Under the pieces are notes generated by a model, which was not told the DNA's origin, did no database searches, and was given only the letters and a program-made list of their open reading frames with translations. Of a stretch of DNA of 7,804 nucleotides, positions 5,165 through 7,804 are shown piece by piece. Position 1 is the first letter of the stretch, and every line of letters starts with the position of its first letter. A program made the translations under genes and the position numbers. Source of the DNA: Psychrilyobacter sp. (GTDB lineage: Bacteria > Fusobacteriota > Fusobacteriia > Fusobacteriales > Fusobacteriaceae); assembly GCA_030621995.1 (NCBI GenBank), contig JAUXGP010000071.1:1-7804 (forward strand). The letters run 5' to 3'.

Positions 5165-7629
5165 AGTTTATTATCTCTAGAGATAAACCAGCAATAATAT
5201 ATGGAGAAAATAAACTTTCTTTTAAAGAATTAATTAGAAAATCTTTATACTTTTCAGAAAAATTAAACTTAGAGGAGCCAGAAGATAAAGTTGTTGTCTT
5301 TTTGGAAAATCGGCCTGAGATTGCTCAAGCTGTATTTTCTATTTGGGATAAAAACGGAACTTCTATAAACATTGATGCTACCAGCAATTTTACTGAGATT
5401 GCTTATTTTTTAAAAGATGCTCAACCCAAATATTTTTATACAAGTAATAAAAATTTAGAAGTTGCTAAAAAAGGGATCCAATTATCTGGTTTAGATATTC
5501 CTATTATCAATGTAGATGAGATTTCTATCCCTGATAATTATATAGCTAAGAAAGATTATCTGGAATCTCCTGCAGGGGATCAAACTGTTCTTTTGCTATA
5601 TACATCAGGAACTACCGGAGATCCAAAAGGGGTTATGCTCACCATGAATAACCTTATGTCAAATATCAATACCATTATAAAGTTTGGTCTATTTCATGAA
5701 TATGATAAAGCTTTAGCTCTCTTGCCCCTGCACCATATTTTACCCCTTATGGGGTCACTTATAGCCCCTCTATATGTAGGAGCTACAGTAGTAATTGTAG
5801 ACGACCTTTCATCTGCAGGAATAAAAAACGCCTTACAAAAGCATAAGATAACTCTATTTGTAGGAGTCCCAAGGTTATGGGAGATGTTCCACAAGGGAAT
5901 TATGGAAAAAATAAATTCCAACTTTATAGCTAAAACACTATTTAAACTAGTTGCCATGACAAATAATAAAAAATTGGGTAAAAAAATATTTAAGAAGGTC
6001 CAGGATGGATTTGGTGGAGAGATGTATATTATGGTTTCAGGTGGAGCTAAAATTGACCCACAGATTATAAAAGATTTTAAAACCCTTGGATTTTCATTGG
6101 TGGAAGGATTTGGATTAACCGAAACTGCTCCTATGTTAACCTTGACATATCCCGACGATATCGTCCCTGGATCTTGTGGTGTACCCTTAGATGGAGTGGA
6201 AGTTAAGATCAATGATGATAAAGAAGTCGTAGTTCGTGGTGCTAATGTTATGAAAGGTTATTATAATAAACCTGAAGCTACTGCCGAAGCTATCGATTCA
6301 GATGGATGGTTTCATACTGGGGATCTAGGTGAACTCAAGGATGGTCACCTCTACATCATTGGCAGAAAAAAAGAGATGATAGTTCTGCCTAATGGTAAAA
6401 ATATCAACCCACAGGATATTGAAGATATTATTATGAAAAGCTCTGATCTTATTCAAGAGATGGCAGTTACAGAATATAAAAGTCATCTAATTGCTATTAT
6501 ATATCCCAATCTAATCGAAATAGAAAATCAAAAAATAGAAAATATAGAGGAAACTATTAAGTGGAATATTATAGACTCCTACAATACTACTGCACCTAAT
6601 TATAAGAAAATATTAGATGTAAAAATAGTTTCTGAGGAGCTTCCTAAAACAAAATTAGGAAAATTACGTCGATTTATGTTAAATGATCTATTAGAAGACA
6701 ATAAAAAAATCATCGAACAGGTAGAGGAACCAACATTTCAAGAATATATAGTGTTAAAAAATTATATAAAAACATTAAAAGGAATTACTCCTAATCCTAA
6801 GGATCATTTCGAACTAGATCTTGGAATGGACTCCCTTGATTTTGTTGAACTTTTTTCATTTATTGGCAATACTTTTAATGTTCTTATTGTAGAGAAGGAG
6901 ATTTCTAAATACCCAAATATTTTTGATTTATCTACTTTTTTACATGAAACAGGTGTTGAAATAACAGAAAAGAAAAGTAATTGGTCTGAAATTTTAAATG
7001 AAGACATAGATCTATTTATCCCTACATCTAGTTGTACACTTAAATTTTCTAAGTTTTTACTCACATTATTTTTTAAAGCCCATATAAAAATCAATAAAAA
7101 TGGGTTAGAAAATATTAGCGATAAACCTTCTATCTTTATAGGAAATCATCAAAGTATGTTAGATGCTTTTATTTTTAATGATGCTATTGATAATAATACT
7201 TTATCTAAAACTTATTTTCTTTCTGTGGAAAAACATTTTAAGAGTAATTTCCGAAAATGGGTAGGAAATCATGGAAACATCATTCTTTTAGGTGAAACAG
7301 ATAGTTTAACTACTACTTTACAAGCTGCTGCTATGGTTCTTCGTCAGGGTAAAAATCTGGTTATATTCCCGGAAGGAACCAGAAGCAGAGATGGAGAGAT
7401 GGCACAATTTAAAAAAGCTTTTGCTATATTAAGTAAAACTTTAAATATACCAATTCAATCATTTGTCATCGATGGGGCTTATAATGCTATGCCTATTGGG
7501 AATAAATTTCCTAAATCTACAAATGTTGATCTAACATTCCTCCCTCCTCTATATCCTAAAAATTTAGAGATTGATGAAATTGTAAGAAAGAGTGAAAGTT
7601 TAGTTAAGAAACACCTAGAAAAGAATTAA
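5161..7629 (+). CDS. Acyl-activating enzyme / acyl carrier protein / PlsC-like acyltransferase fusion, copy 2
   Basis: An 822-residue tandem paralogue of the preceding gene, aligned without any gap over 819 residues at about 69% identity (hand count 567/819). It therefore has the same layout and numbering: P-loop YTSGTTGDPKGV 147-158, GFGLTET 316-322, Asp388, Lys501 in PKTKLGK; carrier Ser558 in LGMDSLD; acyltransferase His663/Asp668 in HX4D and a canonical FPEGTRSR 736-743. All expected catalytic residues of the three domains are present, so it looks active and not a decaying copy. It differs from copy 1 mainly in the linker and early acyltransferase domain (601-700, about 56% identical); motif II reads LLGETD (709-714), lacking both Asp and Arg. 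The start overlaps the previous stop by ATGA, so the two are almost surely one transcript made in similar amounts. The inferred role is the same activation and transfer chemistry, perhaps with a different acyl chain, glycerol position or acceptor. No clear terminator follows. Confidence 0.93.
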   Translation: MKFIISRDKPAIIYGENKLSFKELIRKSLYFSEKLNLEEPEDKVVVFLENRPEIAQAVFSIWDKNGTSINIDATSNFTEIAYFLKDAQPKYFYTSNKNLEVAKKGIQLSGLDIPIINVDEISIPDNYIAKKDYLESPAGDQTVLLLYTSGTTGDPKGVMLTMNNLMSNINTIIKFGLFHEYDKALALLPLHHILPLMGSLIAPLYVGATVVIVDDLSSAGIKNALQKHKITLFVGVPRLWEMFHKGIMEKINSNFIAKTLFKLVAMTNNKKLGKKIFKKVQDGFGGEMYIMVSGGAKIDPQIIKDFKTLGFSLVEGFGLTETAPMLTLTYPDDIVPGSCGVPLDGVEVKINDDKEVVVRGANVMKGYYNKPEATAEAIDSDGWFHTGDLGELKDGHLYIIGRKKEMIVLPNGKNINPQDIEDIIMKSSDLIQEMAVTEYKSHLIAIIYPNLIEIENQKIENIEETIKWNIIDSYNTTAPNYKKILDVKIVSEELPKTKLGKLRRFMLNDLLEDNKKIIEQVEEPTFQEYIVLKNYIKTLKGITPNPKDHFELDLGMDSLDFVELFSFIGNTFNVLIVEKEISKYPNIFDLSTFLHETGVEITEKKSNWSEILNEDIDLFIPTSSCTLKFSKFLLTLFFKAHIKINKNGLENISDKPSIFIGNHQSMLDAFIFNDAIDNNTLSKTYFLSVEKHFKSNFRKWVGNHGNIILLGETDSLTTTLQAAAMVLRQGKNLVIFPEGTRSRDGEMAQFKKAFAILSKTLNIPIQSFVIDGAYNAMPIGNKFPKSTNVDLTFLPPLYPKNLEIDEIVRKSESLVKKHLEKN

Positions 7630-7771
7630 ACTTTAACTTTTTTGACAAAATTAAAAAAAGATAATACTGCGACAACTTTGTTATTAATTTCACTTTATTG
7701 GGTGGACATTTTATAAACTTATGCCCAAAGTATTAATTATTTTAATCTATATACATAATTTTTCGTACAAA
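7630..7771. other. AT-rich intergenic stretch after the fusion genes
   Basis: No supported gene. A weak stem of TTGGG (7698-7702) with CCCAA (7724-7728) could be a poor terminator, but only AT-rich mixed sequence follows, without a clean U-tract. TTCACT (7689-7694), 17 bases, then TATAAA (7712-7717) could be a rightward promoter for a gene beyond the window. Both are low-confidence, since such matches are common in AT-rich DNA. Confidence 0.3.
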
Positions 7772-7804
7772 TACTATTACTATATAATTTATATAGTAAT
7801 AGTA
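7772..7804. repeat. Perfect 15-bp inverted repeat with 3-base loop at the window edge
   Basis: TACTATTACTATATA (7772-7786), the loop ATT, and the exact reverse complement (7790-7804) form a near-continuous palindrome that stops at the last base of the window, so it may extend further. It is almost all A-T. A TATAAT (7783-7788) lies at its centre, so it could be an operator over a promoter as well as a hairpin at a transcript end. Confidence 0.7.

Noticed and set aside
5694..7094. Minus-strand open frames opposite the fusion genes (5694-6212, 6804-7094, and 3277-3477 opposite copy 1)
   Set aside because: Antisense shadows of conserved adenylation and carrier codons. 3277-3477 and part of 5694-6212 fall opposite the same conserved region in both paralogues, so their similarity only mirrors the real genes.
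2705..7629. Nonribosomal peptide or polyketide synthesis module, or carboxylic acid reductase
   Set aside because: Adenylation plus carrier domains fit these, but there is no condensation, ketosynthase or NAD(P)-binding reductase domain; the C-terminal part has HX4D and FPEG(A/T)RSR of glycerolipid acyltransferases.
5161..7629. Copy 2 as a decaying duplicate
   Set aside because: The reading frame is intact and gapless against copy 1, and all key residues of the three domains are retained.
7642..7667. Perfect TTGACA (7642-7647) with TAATAC (7662-7667) as a promoter
   Set aside because: The spacer is only 14 bases (12 to GATAAT), too short for a sigma-70 promoter, and no gene start follows within the window.

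Overview
This 7.8 kb window comes from an AT-rich bacterial genome. It holds three complete protein-coding genes, two short AT-rich flanks and one divergent intergenic region. All three genes start with ATG behind purine-rich Shine-Dalgarno sequences. AT-rich codon use, this style of translation signal, and a three-domain fusion that I associate with fusobacteria suggest a low-GC anaerobe, most likely Fusobacteriota (for example the Psychrilyobacter, Propionigenium or Ilyobacter group). A spirochaete or clostridial source cannot be excluded, and this assignment is inference from memory.

Left part (108-2477, minus strand): a full-length ATP-dependent Lon protease with intact ATPase and Ser-Lys protease motifs. 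Its N-terminal domain looks more like the Lon form I recall from spirochaetes and chlamydiae than the classic E. coli or Bacillus form. A long inverted repeat follows its stop codon. Middle (2478-2704): a divergent intergenic region with a good promoter and ribosome binding site reading right, and a weaker promoter candidate reading left into lon.

Right part (2705-7629, plus strand): two tandem paralogous genes of 819 and 822 codons that overlap by ATGA. They align without a gap over all 819 shared residues, with about 69% identity by hand count. Each protein carries, in order, an AMP-forming acyl-activating (adenylation) domain, an acyl carrier protein domain with a DSL phosphopantetheine serine, and a PlsC-like glycerolipid acyltransferase domain with an HX4D motif. 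The reasonable reading is a self-contained route: a free fatty acid is activated with ATP, loaded on the built-in carrier, and transferred to a glycerolipid or lysolipid acceptor. The domain order is the reverse of E. coli Aas, which also lacks a built-in carrier. The tight tandem pair suggests two co-expressed versions with different acyl or acceptor preference. This is the most interesting part of the window.

The last 175 bases hold no gene. They end in a perfect 15-bp inverted repeat with a 3-base loop that reaches the window edge.
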